From positions 992,001 to 1,056,000 of the forward strand of contig OY760195.1 of assembly GCA_963663375.1 (NCBI GenBank): 64,000 nt of DNA, written 5' to 3'. Origin of the DNA: JAYREN01 sp963663375 (GTDB taxonomy: Bacteria > Acidobacteriota > Holophagae > Holophagales > Holophagaceae). This document shows positions 8,801-15,508 of the stretch, one piece after another. The translations under genes and the position numbers were made by a program. Numbering within the stretch: the stretch's first letter is position 1; each line of letters begins with the position of its first letter. Below the pieces are notes generated by a model. That model worked only from the letters and a program-made list of their open reading frames with translations, did not search any database and was not told where the DNA came from.

Positions 8801-9992
8801 CGAGCCGCACCCGGTCGAGGGGAGGCATCTTCCAGGGGTCCCCGGGGACGAAGGCTTCGCCCTCCAGATCCGCCATGGCCGGTCGCAGGAAATCGGCCTT
8901 CGCGAGGTCCGCCAGGGGCCCCAATTCCACCCGACGCCCCTGGACCTGGAGTCGGCTGCCCTCTCCCCGCTTCCAGGTGCCCTGGGCCTCCACGGCGCCG
9001 TCGGGCGAGGTCCACGCCACCCGGTGGATGGAGGCGTAGGCGGGCGTACCGCTGGCGCGCAGCTCCAGGGAACCGGGACGAAGCTTGAGGTCGGTGCTTT
9101 CGAGCCCGCGCCCCTCGAGGTTGAGCTTCCAGAGAGGCTGCCGGGCCTGTCCCCAGGCCTCGGTCTTGAAATCCACCACGCCCCCGAGCCTTCCCCCCTT
9201 GGGGGCCAGCAGTTGCCCGAGCTGGCCCAGGTCCAGGCCGCCACTGGCGGAGGAGGTGAGCTTCTCGGTTTCCGTCTCATAGCGTCCCTGCCAGGCCGCA
9301 TGGGTCTTGCCCAGCTTCAGCTCGCCCCGGGCGATGGAGATCACGCCATCGTTGAATTCGCCCTGGATGGCCAGGCGCCCCTCGAGCGCGGTGGGGGCCT
9401 GCCCTGCCCTCAGGTCCGCCGAGTCTAGGAAGACCTTTACCCGGTTGGTGCCCTGCCCCTGGCCGTGAACGGAAAACGAAGACGTGAAGGTGGGAATGCC
9501 CCAGGCGGGCTCCTGCACGGTGATTCGCCCGTCCCGAATGGTGACCTGATCCACCTGCCATTGGGTCTTCGTGGTGCGCGAGGGGCGGGCCTTCAAGCGC
9601 AAGCGGGCGAGGCGACCCGCATCCAGGAGCACACTGGGGCGGTCCAGATCCAGGCGACGGATATGCAGATCGCCCGTGAGCAGGGAACCCAGATACACCG
9701 AGGCATCCACCCGCTCCGCCTGGAACAGATCCTCACCCAGCGACACTCGGGTGGCGATGACCCGTCCTTCCAGGAGGCGGAGTTCCAGGCCCTCGACCCG
9801 CAGCCCCAGGCCCGTTTCATCTCTCAGCGTTTCATCCAGCCGGGCCAAGGCCCACCGGGTGACGAAGGGGCGCTGGAGGGTCCAGGAGGCGACCCCCAGC
9901 ACCACGGCCCCCGAGACTAGGGTGTAGGTGGTGCGCCGGAACCAGCGGCGCGCCCACATCGCCCCAAGCCCCCGTCGGTCCTGGGCCTCCAT
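5883..9992 (-). CDS. tamB: TamB/YtfN-like inner-membrane translocation and lipid-transport protein
   Basis: This 1369-residue protein has one N-terminal membrane helix (about 19-40), then a very long beta-rich periplasmic region of AsmA/DUF490 type. TamB-family proteins span the periplasm as a beta-taco groove; they are linked to outer-membrane protein assembly (with TamA/BamA) and to phospholipid movement. The C-terminal TamB domain is clear: GRVTNLLPAGDIVVERGSITF, then LQIRGSLDSLEFSPTSTP, LRRDEITAILI, and a final beta-strand region ending ...GEIRHTWSPK. The ATG at 9992 sits one base after the stop of the upstream kinase gene (TGAGATG). The last bases overlap moaD. The partner outer-membrane protein is not in this window. 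Confidence 0.9.
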   Translation of the reverse strand: MEAQDRRGLGAMWARRWFRRTTYTLVSGAVVLGVASWTLQRPFVTRWALARLDETLRDETGLGLRVEGLELRLLEGRVIATRVSLGEDLFQAERVDASVYLGSLLTGDLHIRRLDLDRPSVLLDAGRLARLRLKARPSRTTKTQWQVDQVTIRDGRITVQEPAWGIPTFTSSFSVHGQGQGTNRVKVFLDSADLRAGQAPTALEGRLAIQGEFNDGVISIARGELKLGKTHAAWQGRYETETEKLTSSASGGLDLGQLGQLLAPKGGRLGGVVDFKTEAWGQARQPLWKLNLEGRGLESTDLKLRPGSLELRASGTPAYASIHRVAWTSPDGAVEAQGTWKRGEGSRLQVQGRRVELGPLADLAKADFLRPAMADLEGEAFVPGDPWKMPPLDRVRLDLQTRLSSGGLPAGGARVQLENGRLVAESLRIDLPEFRFQGQGRASLGRRGLREITGEGATDTDAAVVAQVLGAWGIGDKDEVPGKDGKGRPRVAVHPFKMAGQAHVQAQARWNSAEGLVVSGECEVLEPRWHGAQADRLRTPVAIQGGELRLERIELFKGEGRGWGELWLSMSKLPPGRDEIDMCYRAFRLPVSEGLRAADLDPKIIQVDGVGSGWVRIHGPYDRLGLEGAAQAEDATVYGLQIPAVSGDFSMDLERQRLQVQDLRVGESLAALGQGDDPPAGLLSLQGTMDMDYGHRTWLASLKGDVDSQVLGLTGPRFQARIEANLEGPWTQPLGITQLPLGQATLQGGRIFLGSQSLEGLEASLEHGSGGLVLSLGMAGKEKPVVGLNAWDTPQGLVGLMELHVGPETADTAHLATRLSGDLLQDLRMEATAEGTWSEAGLEWKGGLQELVGTFDGFTLSQAGQTTLRGDVDGATVNLRLTGQSQQGSSLASFRASGQVPFSGKAPLGLKLEGSAELAKLKPIADHLMELDSYSLFGDLGFQGAAKFELALGGSYEDPRVDGTLDLKGGSLEVRGYPQSIEDLDFKLHFKGREILLPEEAPARGLFAQGDLTFWGKATWGFGGFESYDLRASLKDFEFRDIPEGFELQGDLNGRLRGTDQGGTLTGSLVANHMLYRAEINLSDLLLSNAMRNLGGSSGLDPEDPLARIGLDLDLRLSEPWSFDTNLLKLQGRLAPGTRFKVRGTLTSPTLQGKIDFIPGGRVTNLLPAGDIVVERGSITFSELGQSFNPQLDILGRVDVSPYVVTLQIRGSLDSLEFSPTSTPALRRDEITAILIDPSLAPTIGSTSGSSSAISYGMAKTSGGLLTTLALADIQERVRRTFNLDRVNVAWRPGSAGNSESMVTLGKTLNFPGWQLPLVFTHKTVGEVTTLSGQVEWRIGNLVFQLGLSQSGSTGLNPAGEIRHTWSPK

Positions 9993-9993
9993 C

Positions 9994-10959
9994 TCAGTTC
10001 TTCTCCCCACAACTCGGACAGGTGGCCGCATTGCGCGGCAGGGGCCGGTAGCAGAAGCGACAGAGGCGTGGCTGGGTGTACGTGGATGGGCGCAGCACGG
10101 GCACGGGTCCAGAGCTCGTGGTCGTTCGCACGCTGCCCAGGGGCCGGGTGTCCTTGGCGAGGGAATCCCTCAACCGCTTGAGATCGTCCGTCAGTGCCTG
10201 GGCCGAGAGATAGCGATCCCCGAGGTTCACAGAGAGAGCCTTCATCACCACTTCGGAACAAGCCTTGGGAGCCCCCTGGTTCCGCAGGTGGGGCGGCACC
10301 ACCGGCTGCGACTGGAAGGCCTGGGCGATTTTCACGGGATCCGCATCGTAAAAGGGCACCGTCCCCGTGAGCATCTCGTAGAGGGTGATGCCCAGGCTCC
10401 AGATGTCGCTCTGGAACACGGCGCGGCCCCGGAAATGCTCGGGCGCCATGTAGGGGGGGCTGCCGATGCGGGTTCGCGCGAAGAGATCCTGGGTCGCCAA
10501 CAGGCGGGAAGTGCCAAAGTCGGTCACCTTGGCCAGCCCCGTGGCGGTGAGCAGGATATTTGCTGGCCGCAGATCCCGGTGCAGCACCTTGTGGGAGTGC
10601 GCAAAACCGATGGCCGAGGCCACGTCGAGGGCAATCTCCAGGGCGCGAGGGGCTGGGAGGCTCCGTTCCCTGCGGATCAGCTTGTCCAGGCTTTCGCCGT
10701 CGACGAACTCCATCACCATGAAGAAGGTGTCGTCCTTCTGCTCCACGGTGATCAGCTCGACGATGTTGGGGTGCTTGAGGCCCGCCATGATTCGCGGCTC
10801 CTGGAGCATGCCCTGCTCGTCCTGCTGGTGGTGGGGCACCTTGAGGGCCACTCGCCGGTTCAGCAGCCGGTCTTCCGCCAAGTAGACCGTACCGAAGCCC
10901 CCAGACCCCAGACGGTCCAGGATCTGGTACTTGCCCAGCATCTGGTCTTTGGAAAGCAA
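9994..10959 (-). CDS. Ser/Thr protein kinase with C-terminal zinc ribbon
   Basis: This is a 321-residue Hanks-type kinase without a membrane helix, so probably cytoplasmic. It has RLGSGGFGTVYLAED (glycine loop), VALKVP (ATP lysine), catalytic-loop Asp129 and a DFG. The catalytic loop reads HRDLRPAN, with Arg where nearly all active kinases have Lys. The last 30 residues hold CRFCYRPL...CPSCGEKN, a four-Cys zinc ribbon. The best start is TTG: GGGAG lies 6-7 bases upstream, while the ATG 18 bases later lacks a ribosome binding site. The stop is one base from the tamB ATG, so the two are almost certainly one transcript and the kinase may control TamB or envelope functions; that link is inference. 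Confidence 0.88.
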   Translation of the reverse strand: MLSKDQMLGKYQILDRLGSGGFGTVYLAEDRLLNRRVALKVPHHQQDEQGMLQEPRIMAGLKHPNIVELITVEQKDDTFFMVMEFVDGESLDKLIRRERSLPAPRALEIALDVASAIGFAHSHKVLHRDLRPANILLTATGLAKVTDFGTSRLLATQDLFARTRIGSPPYMAPEHFRGRAVFQSDIWSLGITLYEMLTGTVPFYDADPVKIAQAFQSQPVVPPHLRNQGAPKACSEVVMKALSVNLGDRYLSAQALTDDLKRLRDSLAKDTRPLGSVRTTTSSGPVPVLRPSTYTQPRLCRFCYRPLPRNAATCPSCGEKN

Positions 10960-11051
10960 GCCTCACTCCCGCGTTTCCACCAGGATGCCGTGAAAACGCC
11001 CTCAGGTGCAGCCCAGGTCAGAAAAATAGAGGATGTGCCCCCGGGAACCCC

Positions 11052-11510
11052 TTACCTCCCGTGGTTGTCCTCGTCGCGACCCTCTTTCCATCGCTTGTCC
11101 TTCTTTTCCTTTTTGAACTTCTTGTGCTCCCGGCGCTCCTCGCCTCGGTAGTCTCCACGCTCGGAGCGACGACCCTCGTGCTCGTCGTCTCTCAGCTTGT
11201 GGTGCCAGTTGCGATAGTGGCCGGCGGGAACCTGCACCAGGGCGCGGGGCACTCGCCGTACCTCCACCCACTCGAAGCGGGCCTGGGGCCTGCGGGCCCG
11301 GTACCAGCCATTGGGACGACGGCACCAGTACCAGCCATCGCGGAAGAAGACCTCCTCCTGGAAGCCCTCCACCACCTGGATGCCAGGTTGCACCACCACC
11401 AATCGCGGGAGGGGGGGCAGACCAATGTCGATGTGGATGTCCACCTGGGCTTGGGCGAAGGAAGGGCTGAGCGCCAGTAGAAGGGCCAGGAAGAGCGTTT
11501 GCTTGTTCAT
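11052..11510 (-). CDS. Small secreted protein with WXXGXW-like core and charged tail
   Basis: This 152-residue protein has a clear signal peptide (MNKQTLFLALLLAL...FAQA, cut near residue 21). The mature part begins with valine/isoleucine-rich strands. It continues with an aromatic segment (FFRDGWYWCRRPNGWYRARRP) like WXXGXW/YXWGXW-repeat exported proteins, then a tail of about 45 residues made almost only of Lys, Arg, Glu, Asp and His. The role is unknown; a periplasmic or outer-membrane location is likely. The ATG at 11510 is chosen because it begins the signal peptide; upstream open frame lacks one. It lies between rpoD and the zinc-ribbon kinase on the same strand, with gaps of 292 and 92 bases, so it is probably its own unit. 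Confidence 0.75.
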   Translation of the reverse strand: MNKQTLFLALLLALSPSFAQAQVDIHIDIGLPPLPRLVVVQPGIQVVEGFQEEVFFRDGWYWCRRPNGWYRARRPQARFEWVEVRRVPRALVQVPAGHYRNWHHKLRDDEHEGRRSERGDYRGEERREHKKFKKEKKDKRWKEGRDEDNHGR

Positions 11511-11802
11511 GTTGGCGTCCTCGAGGGGAAGGGGAGACCCCCGAGCAGTATGGCCCCCTTGGGACTCGAACGCACCGAGGGGGAAAGACACTCCAAGCGC
11601 GAGGCGGATTTCGGGCTTCGCGCCGTGGGCCTCCGCTCCGGTTTCGGGTTCACAGATTGAGCGTCCATTTCGGATAAAGCGACCGCTGGCCAGTTGCGCG
11701 ATTCAACTCAAATTTGGCGACGGTATGGAGTGGCGAATTCTGTTCGCATCCTGCGGATGCTCACAAATCCGCCGTCCCATTGGAACGCCACTGGCCCGCG
11801 GG
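11511..11802. other. Intergenic stretch below rpoD
   Basis: This 292-base stretch separates the rpoD stop from the start of the small secreted protein. I see no convincing gene, RNA or strong terminator hairpin. It presumably holds the promoter of the secreted-protein gene, but no good -35/-10 pair stood out. Confidence 0.4.
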
Positions 11803-13515
11803 CTAGCCTAGGAATGCCTTGAGCGTCTTGGAGTAACGCGGGTGGCGGATTTTGCGCAACGCCTTGGACTCTATCTGTCTGATGCGTTCGCGGGTGACGG
11901 CAAATTCGCTGCCGACTTCCTCCAGGGTGTGCTCGGAGGCCTCGTCGCCCACGCCGAAGCGCATGCGGAGGACCTTTTCCTCGCGCTCAGTGAGGGTCTG
12001 GAGCACGGAGTTGACGGTCTCCTTGAGGCGCTGCTGGACCACCTGCTCCACGGGGGAGGTGACGGTCTTGTCCTCGATGAAGTCCCCGAGATGGGAGTCT
12101 TCCTCTTCACCGATGGGCGTTTCGAGACTGATGGGCTCCTGAGCGATCTTCATCACCTTGCGCACCTTGGATACGGGCATGTCCATGGCGTGGGCGATCT
12201 CCTCGCTGGAGGGTTCGCGGCCCAGCTTCTGCACCAACTCACGCTGGGTGCGGATGAGCTTGTTGATGGTCTCGATCATGTGTACCGGGATGCGGATGGT
12301 GCGGGCCTGGTCCGCGATGGCACGGGTGATGGCCTGGCGGATCCACCAGGTGGCGTAGGTCGAAAACTTGAAGCCGCGGCTGTACTCGAACTTGTCCACG
12401 GCCTTCATGAGTCCGATGTTGCCCTCCTGGATGAGATCCAGGAACTGCAGGCCGCGGTTGGTGTAGCGCTTGGCGATGGAAACCACCAGGCGCAGGTTCG
12501 CCTCGATGAGTTCGGCCTTGGCGGAACGGCTGATGCTCTCGGCATCCTTCAGGGAGCCGTAGTCCTCATGGAAGCGCTCACTGGTGGCCTCGAACTTGGC
12601 GAAGAACCGCGCGAGCTCACTCTCGATCTGGGCGATCTCCTTTTCGTACTTCTCCTTCAGACTCGCGAATGCCGGGTTCTTGAGCCGATCCGTGAGTTCC
12701 CGTAAACGACGTTCGCCTTCGCGCACCTGCTTGTGGTTCTGGGTGATCTTGTCGATGAGCCGCGTAACCGCGAGGCTGTTGAGCCCCAGGCGACGCACCT
12801 GCCGGGCCACACGGCCCCGCGCCAACAGGATTTCCCTGTCGATCTTCCGCTTCTTGGCCAGAGGCTTGCCGCTGACCTTTAGGGCGATCAGATCCTGAAG
12901 GGCCTGCTCGTACGAGAGCAGTTTCTCGAACTGATGGTGGACATGCTGGGTGGCCGAGGTGCTTTCGGCATCCTCATCCTCGTCCACCTCATCGGAGAGA
13001 CCCACCACTTCGCGGATCTTGCCGGGGTTCTCCTTTAGCATCTTGCCGATTTCAATAAGAAGGTGGGCGGCGAGACGGGAGCGTGAGAGGGCCCGCATGA
13101 CGCGGCGCACGCCAATTTCGATGCGCTTGGCGATCTCCACTTCGTCTTCGCGCTTGAGGAGGGGCACCGTGCCCATCTCCTTGAGGTACATGCGTACCGG
13201 ATCATTGAATTTGTCGCTGTCCGGCGAGTCGATGTCGACCTCGAGATCCTTCTCGAGCTTGACCGGCGAGTCGGAACCGTGGACTTCGGGTTCCAGTTGT
13301 TCCCGGTTGGCGAGGGCCTCTTCGGCGTTGGCACCCACCCCCACACCGAGCTTGCCAAACATGCCGATGACGTTCTCGACATCGTCTGGCGAAGAGGCAG
13401 AATCCGGCAGGAATGAATTGAGCTCATCCACCAGGATGTAGCCACGAGTCCTGCCGAGCGAGATTAGCGCCTTCGTGAGCTGAAAGTAGCTGTCACGGGA
13501 TGGGGTGGGAACCAT
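11803..13515 (-). CDS. rpoD: Primary RNA polymerase sigma factor RpoD (sigma-70)
   Basis: This 570-residue housekeeping sigma factor directs RNA polymerase to vegetative promoters. An N-terminal region 1.1-like segment leads to region 1.2 (DPVRMYLKEMGTVPLL). Region 2 follows (NLRLVVSIAKRYTNRGL, LIQEGNIGLMKAVDKFEYSRG, FSTYATWWIRQAITRA), then region 3 (RIPVHMIETINK) and region 4 (the TLEEVG helix-turn-helix with RERIRQIESKALRKIRHP). A charged non-conserved insert lies between 1.2 and 2.1, as in true primary sigmas. The ATG at 13515 has GAGG 5 bases upstream; an in-frame TTG 48 bases earlier has no such site. It follows dnaG on the same strand with 156 bases between, echoing the classic dnaG-rpoD pairing. 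Confidence 0.97.
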   Translation of the reverse strand: MVPTPSRDSYFQLTKALISLGRTRGYILVDELNSFLPDSASSPDDVENVIGMFGKLGVGVGANAEEALANREQLEPEVHGSDSPVKLEKDLEVDIDSPDSDKFNDPVRMYLKEMGTVPLLKREDEVEIAKRIEIGVRRVMRALSRSRLAAHLLIEIGKMLKENPGKIREVVGLSDEVDEDEDAESTSATQHVHHQFEKLLSYEQALQDLIALKVSGKPLAKKRKIDREILLARGRVARQVRRLGLNSLAVTRLIDKITQNHKQVREGERRLRELTDRLKNPAFASLKEKYEKEIAQIESELARFFAKFEATSERFHEDYGSLKDAESISRSAKAELIEANLRLVVSIAKRYTNRGLQFLDLIQEGNIGLMKAVDKFEYSRGFKFSTYATWWIRQAITRAIADQARTIRIPVHMIETINKLIRTQRELVQKLGREPSSEEIAHAMDMPVSKVRKVMKIAQEPISLETPIGEEEDSHLGDFIEDKTVTSPVEQVVQQRLKETVNSVLQTLTEREEKVLRMRFGVGDEASEHTLEEVGSEFAVTRERIRQIESKALRKIRHPRYSKTLKAFLG

Positions 13516-13621
13516 CAAGACCTCAAAGAGCCACGGATCAGACGATCCAGGTGAAAGGAACAACAGGGTGGGAATCGGAGGCCGGCCGAAGGGTAGAGAA
13601 ATCCCATAATGCCAAGGGCGC

Positions 13622-13651
13622 CCGGAACCTTTCAGTATAGGAGGGTTCCGG
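13622..13651. repeat. 8-bp inverted repeat around a -10-like box upstream of rpoD
   Basis: Perfect arms CCGGAACC (13622-13629) and GGTTCCGG (13644-13651) enclose 14 bases that include the minus-strand TATACT. It may be an operator for rpoD, or an RNA hairpin after dnaG. There is no T run after it, so a terminator is less likely. Confidence 0.45.
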
Positions 13652-13661
13652 AATCCCGCAA
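13634..13661 (-). promoter_or_regulatory. Possible sigma-70 promoter for rpoD
   Basis: On the minus strand TTGCGG (13656-13661) and TATACT (13634-13639) are 16 bases apart. The -10 matches consensus at 5 of 6 positions, the -35 at 3 of 6. It lies about 120 bases upstream of the rpoD ATG, after the dnaG stop. Confidence 0.3.
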
Positions 13662-13671
13662 GGGCCGAGAA

Positions 13672-15426
13672 TCAAAGTGACGCAAAGCGTCGACGCCGCT
13701 GCTGTTTCTGGAGTTCGGACTTGCGGGAGAGAAGACTGAGCAGGCGGGTTTCGAGCTGCCTTCCTAAGATCGCATCGGCCATGGTGGCGGGATCTTGAAT
13801 CTGGCGATTGAGGGCCTGGATTTCCCGCTGCACGTAGGCGGCCTCGAGCTTCTGCACGGCCCCTTCGGGTGCGAGTTCCGCGTCGTCCTTGGGAGCCCAG
13901 GCGGCCTGGGCATGGCGGAGGGCCGCAAGGGCTCCCTCCGGGATGCGATCATCCTCGCCGTCTGCGTCCAGAAGGCACTGCAGCAGGGGAGCCCCAGCTA
14001 GGCTCTCCCACCAGGCGGTGGGCACCTCCGCCACCCTGGCCCGCACCTGGGCATCCATACACAGGGCCAGAAAGGGGCGCAACAGATCGTCCACTTCCTC
14101 TGGATCTTCCCCAGGTTGGCTGGGGCTTGGGACCGACTCCGAGGTGGCATGAAGGCGGGATTTTTCGAATTCGAGGGAGCGGTTCACCTCGTGGCGCGGG
14201 ATCTCCAGCTCGTGGGCGATGCTCTGGATCAGGGACCAGTTTTCCGGGGTGCGGGGCAGGTAGACGAAATAGGAAACGAAGGCCTTGAAGACCTCCATCC
14301 GCTCCACGGCCTTCTTCATGTCCTTCTCGGCCCGCGCCTGATTGACCACGAAGCTCGTCCAGTCTGGGGCGTTCCGCACCAGTTCCCGGAAGGCCTCGGC
14401 CCCGAGCTTCAGGCACCACGTATCGGGATCCTCGCCCTGGGGCAGGAGCAGCAAGCGCACGTCGAATCCCGCGGGCAGGGCCAGCTTCAGGGCCTTTTCC
14501 ATGGCCCGGACGCCCGCGGCATCGCCATCGAAACAGAGCACTAGGCGCTTGGTGAAGCGCCCCACCATCTGGAGATGATTCTCCGTGAGGGCCGTGCCCA
14601 GGGGCGCCACGGCCTGGTTCACACCCTCCTGATGCAGCTGGAGCACATCGAAGTACCCTTCAACAATGAGCGCCCCGTCTCGAAAGCCGCCCTTGGCGCG
14701 ATTGAAACCGAAGAGCACGGAACCCTTGTTGAAGAGGGGCGTTTCCCGCGTGTTCAGGTATTTCGGCTTGTCGTCCCCGAAGGCCCGACCGCCAAAGGCG
14801 ATGAGGCGGCCCCGGGCATCGTGGATGGGAATGGTGAGCCTATTGCGGAGAAAGTCGATGAGGGAGCCCCGTTCGCTGCGGGCGGCGAGGCCCGCCTGCT
14901 CGGCCACTTCACCCGAGAATCCCGCCTTGCGGAGGTGTCCCACCAGGTTTTCCCAGCCATCCGGCGCAAAGCCGAAACCCGCTTCCAGGGCGAAGGCCTC
15001 GCTGATTCCGCGGTTCTTCAGATAGTCCAGGGCCTTGGGCGTTTCCTGGAGCCGGGCCTGGTAGTAGGCCTGGGCAGTGTCGAGGGCCGCCCGCAGCCGC
15101 TCCTCCAGATCCATCTCCGCGGCCGATCGCTCCCGCACCTTGGGAAGATCAATGCCTGCCTGACGGGCGAGTTGCTCCAGCGCTTCGGGAAAGGTCAGCC
15201 CCTCCCGTTCCTGAAGCCAGGTGAAGGCGTCGCCATGTTTCTGACAGCCGAAACAGTGGTAGAAGCCCCGGTCCCCCACCACCTGGAAGCTGGGGCTGCG
15301 CTCGGAATGAAACGGGCAGAGCCCCACCCAGGCGGATCCCTGCTTACGCAGCTTCACCGCTTGGCCCACGAGGGCCACCAGATCGGTCGCGTCTTTCACG
15401 CGCTGGACAAGCTCTCGGTCGCGCAT
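13672..15426 (-). CDS. dnaG: DNA primase DnaG
   Basis: This 584-residue primase makes RNA primers at the replication fork with DnaB. The N-terminal zinc-binding domain shows the CPFHSERSPSF and FYHCFGCQKHGDAF motifs (Cys-His-Cys-Cys). The catalytic core begins near 120. The Toprim segment has LIVEGYFDVLQLHQEG and LCFDGDAAGVRAMEKAL, with the EGYxD and DGD metal residues intact. The C-terminal helicase-binding part is weakly conserved and ends in a basic tail (KQQRRRRFASL). It starts with ATG. It lies between the HEAT-repeat gene (82 bases upstream) and rpoD. Confidence 0.97.
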   Translation of the reverse strand: MRDRELVQRVKDATDLVALVGQAVKLRKQGSAWVGLCPFHSERSPSFQVVGDRGFYHCFGCQKHGDAFTWLQEREGLTFPEALEQLARQAGIDLPKVRERSAAEMDLEERLRAALDTAQAYYQARLQETPKALDYLKNRGISEAFALEAGFGFAPDGWENLVGHLRKAGFSGEVAEQAGLAARSERGSLIDFLRNRLTIPIHDARGRLIAFGGRAFGDDKPKYLNTRETPLFNKGSVLFGFNRAKGGFRDGALIVEGYFDVLQLHQEGVNQAVAPLGTALTENHLQMVGRFTKRLVLCFDGDAAGVRAMEKALKLALPAGFDVRLLLLPQGEDPDTWCLKLGAEAFRELVRNAPDWTSFVVNQARAEKDMKKAVERMEVFKAFVSYFVYLPRTPENWSLIQSIAHELEIPRHEVNRSLEFEKSRLHATSESVPSPSQPGEDPEEVDDLLRPFLALCMDAQVRARVAEVPTAWWESLAGAPLLQCLLDADGEDDRIPEGALAALRHAQAAWAPKDDAELAPEGAVQKLEAAYVQREIQALNRQIQDPATMADAILGRQLETRLLSLLSRKSELQKQQRRRRFASL

Positions 15427-15479
15427 TCGGACTCACCAGAATACCTGTCGCGAGGTGGCGGGTCCACGAATGGTCAACG

Positions 15480-15508
15480 GCCGGAGCCCTGGCGGACCTG
15501 GCTCCGGC
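15480..15508 (-). terminator. GC-rich hairpin after the HEAT-repeat gene
   Basis: A perfect 9-bp stem (GCCGGAGCC / GGCTCCGGC, 11-base loop) starts right after the stop codon at 15509. The bases beyond it on the minus strand are not T-rich, so it may be a weak terminator or an mRNA-end hairpin rather than a full intrinsic terminator. Confidence 0.4.
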
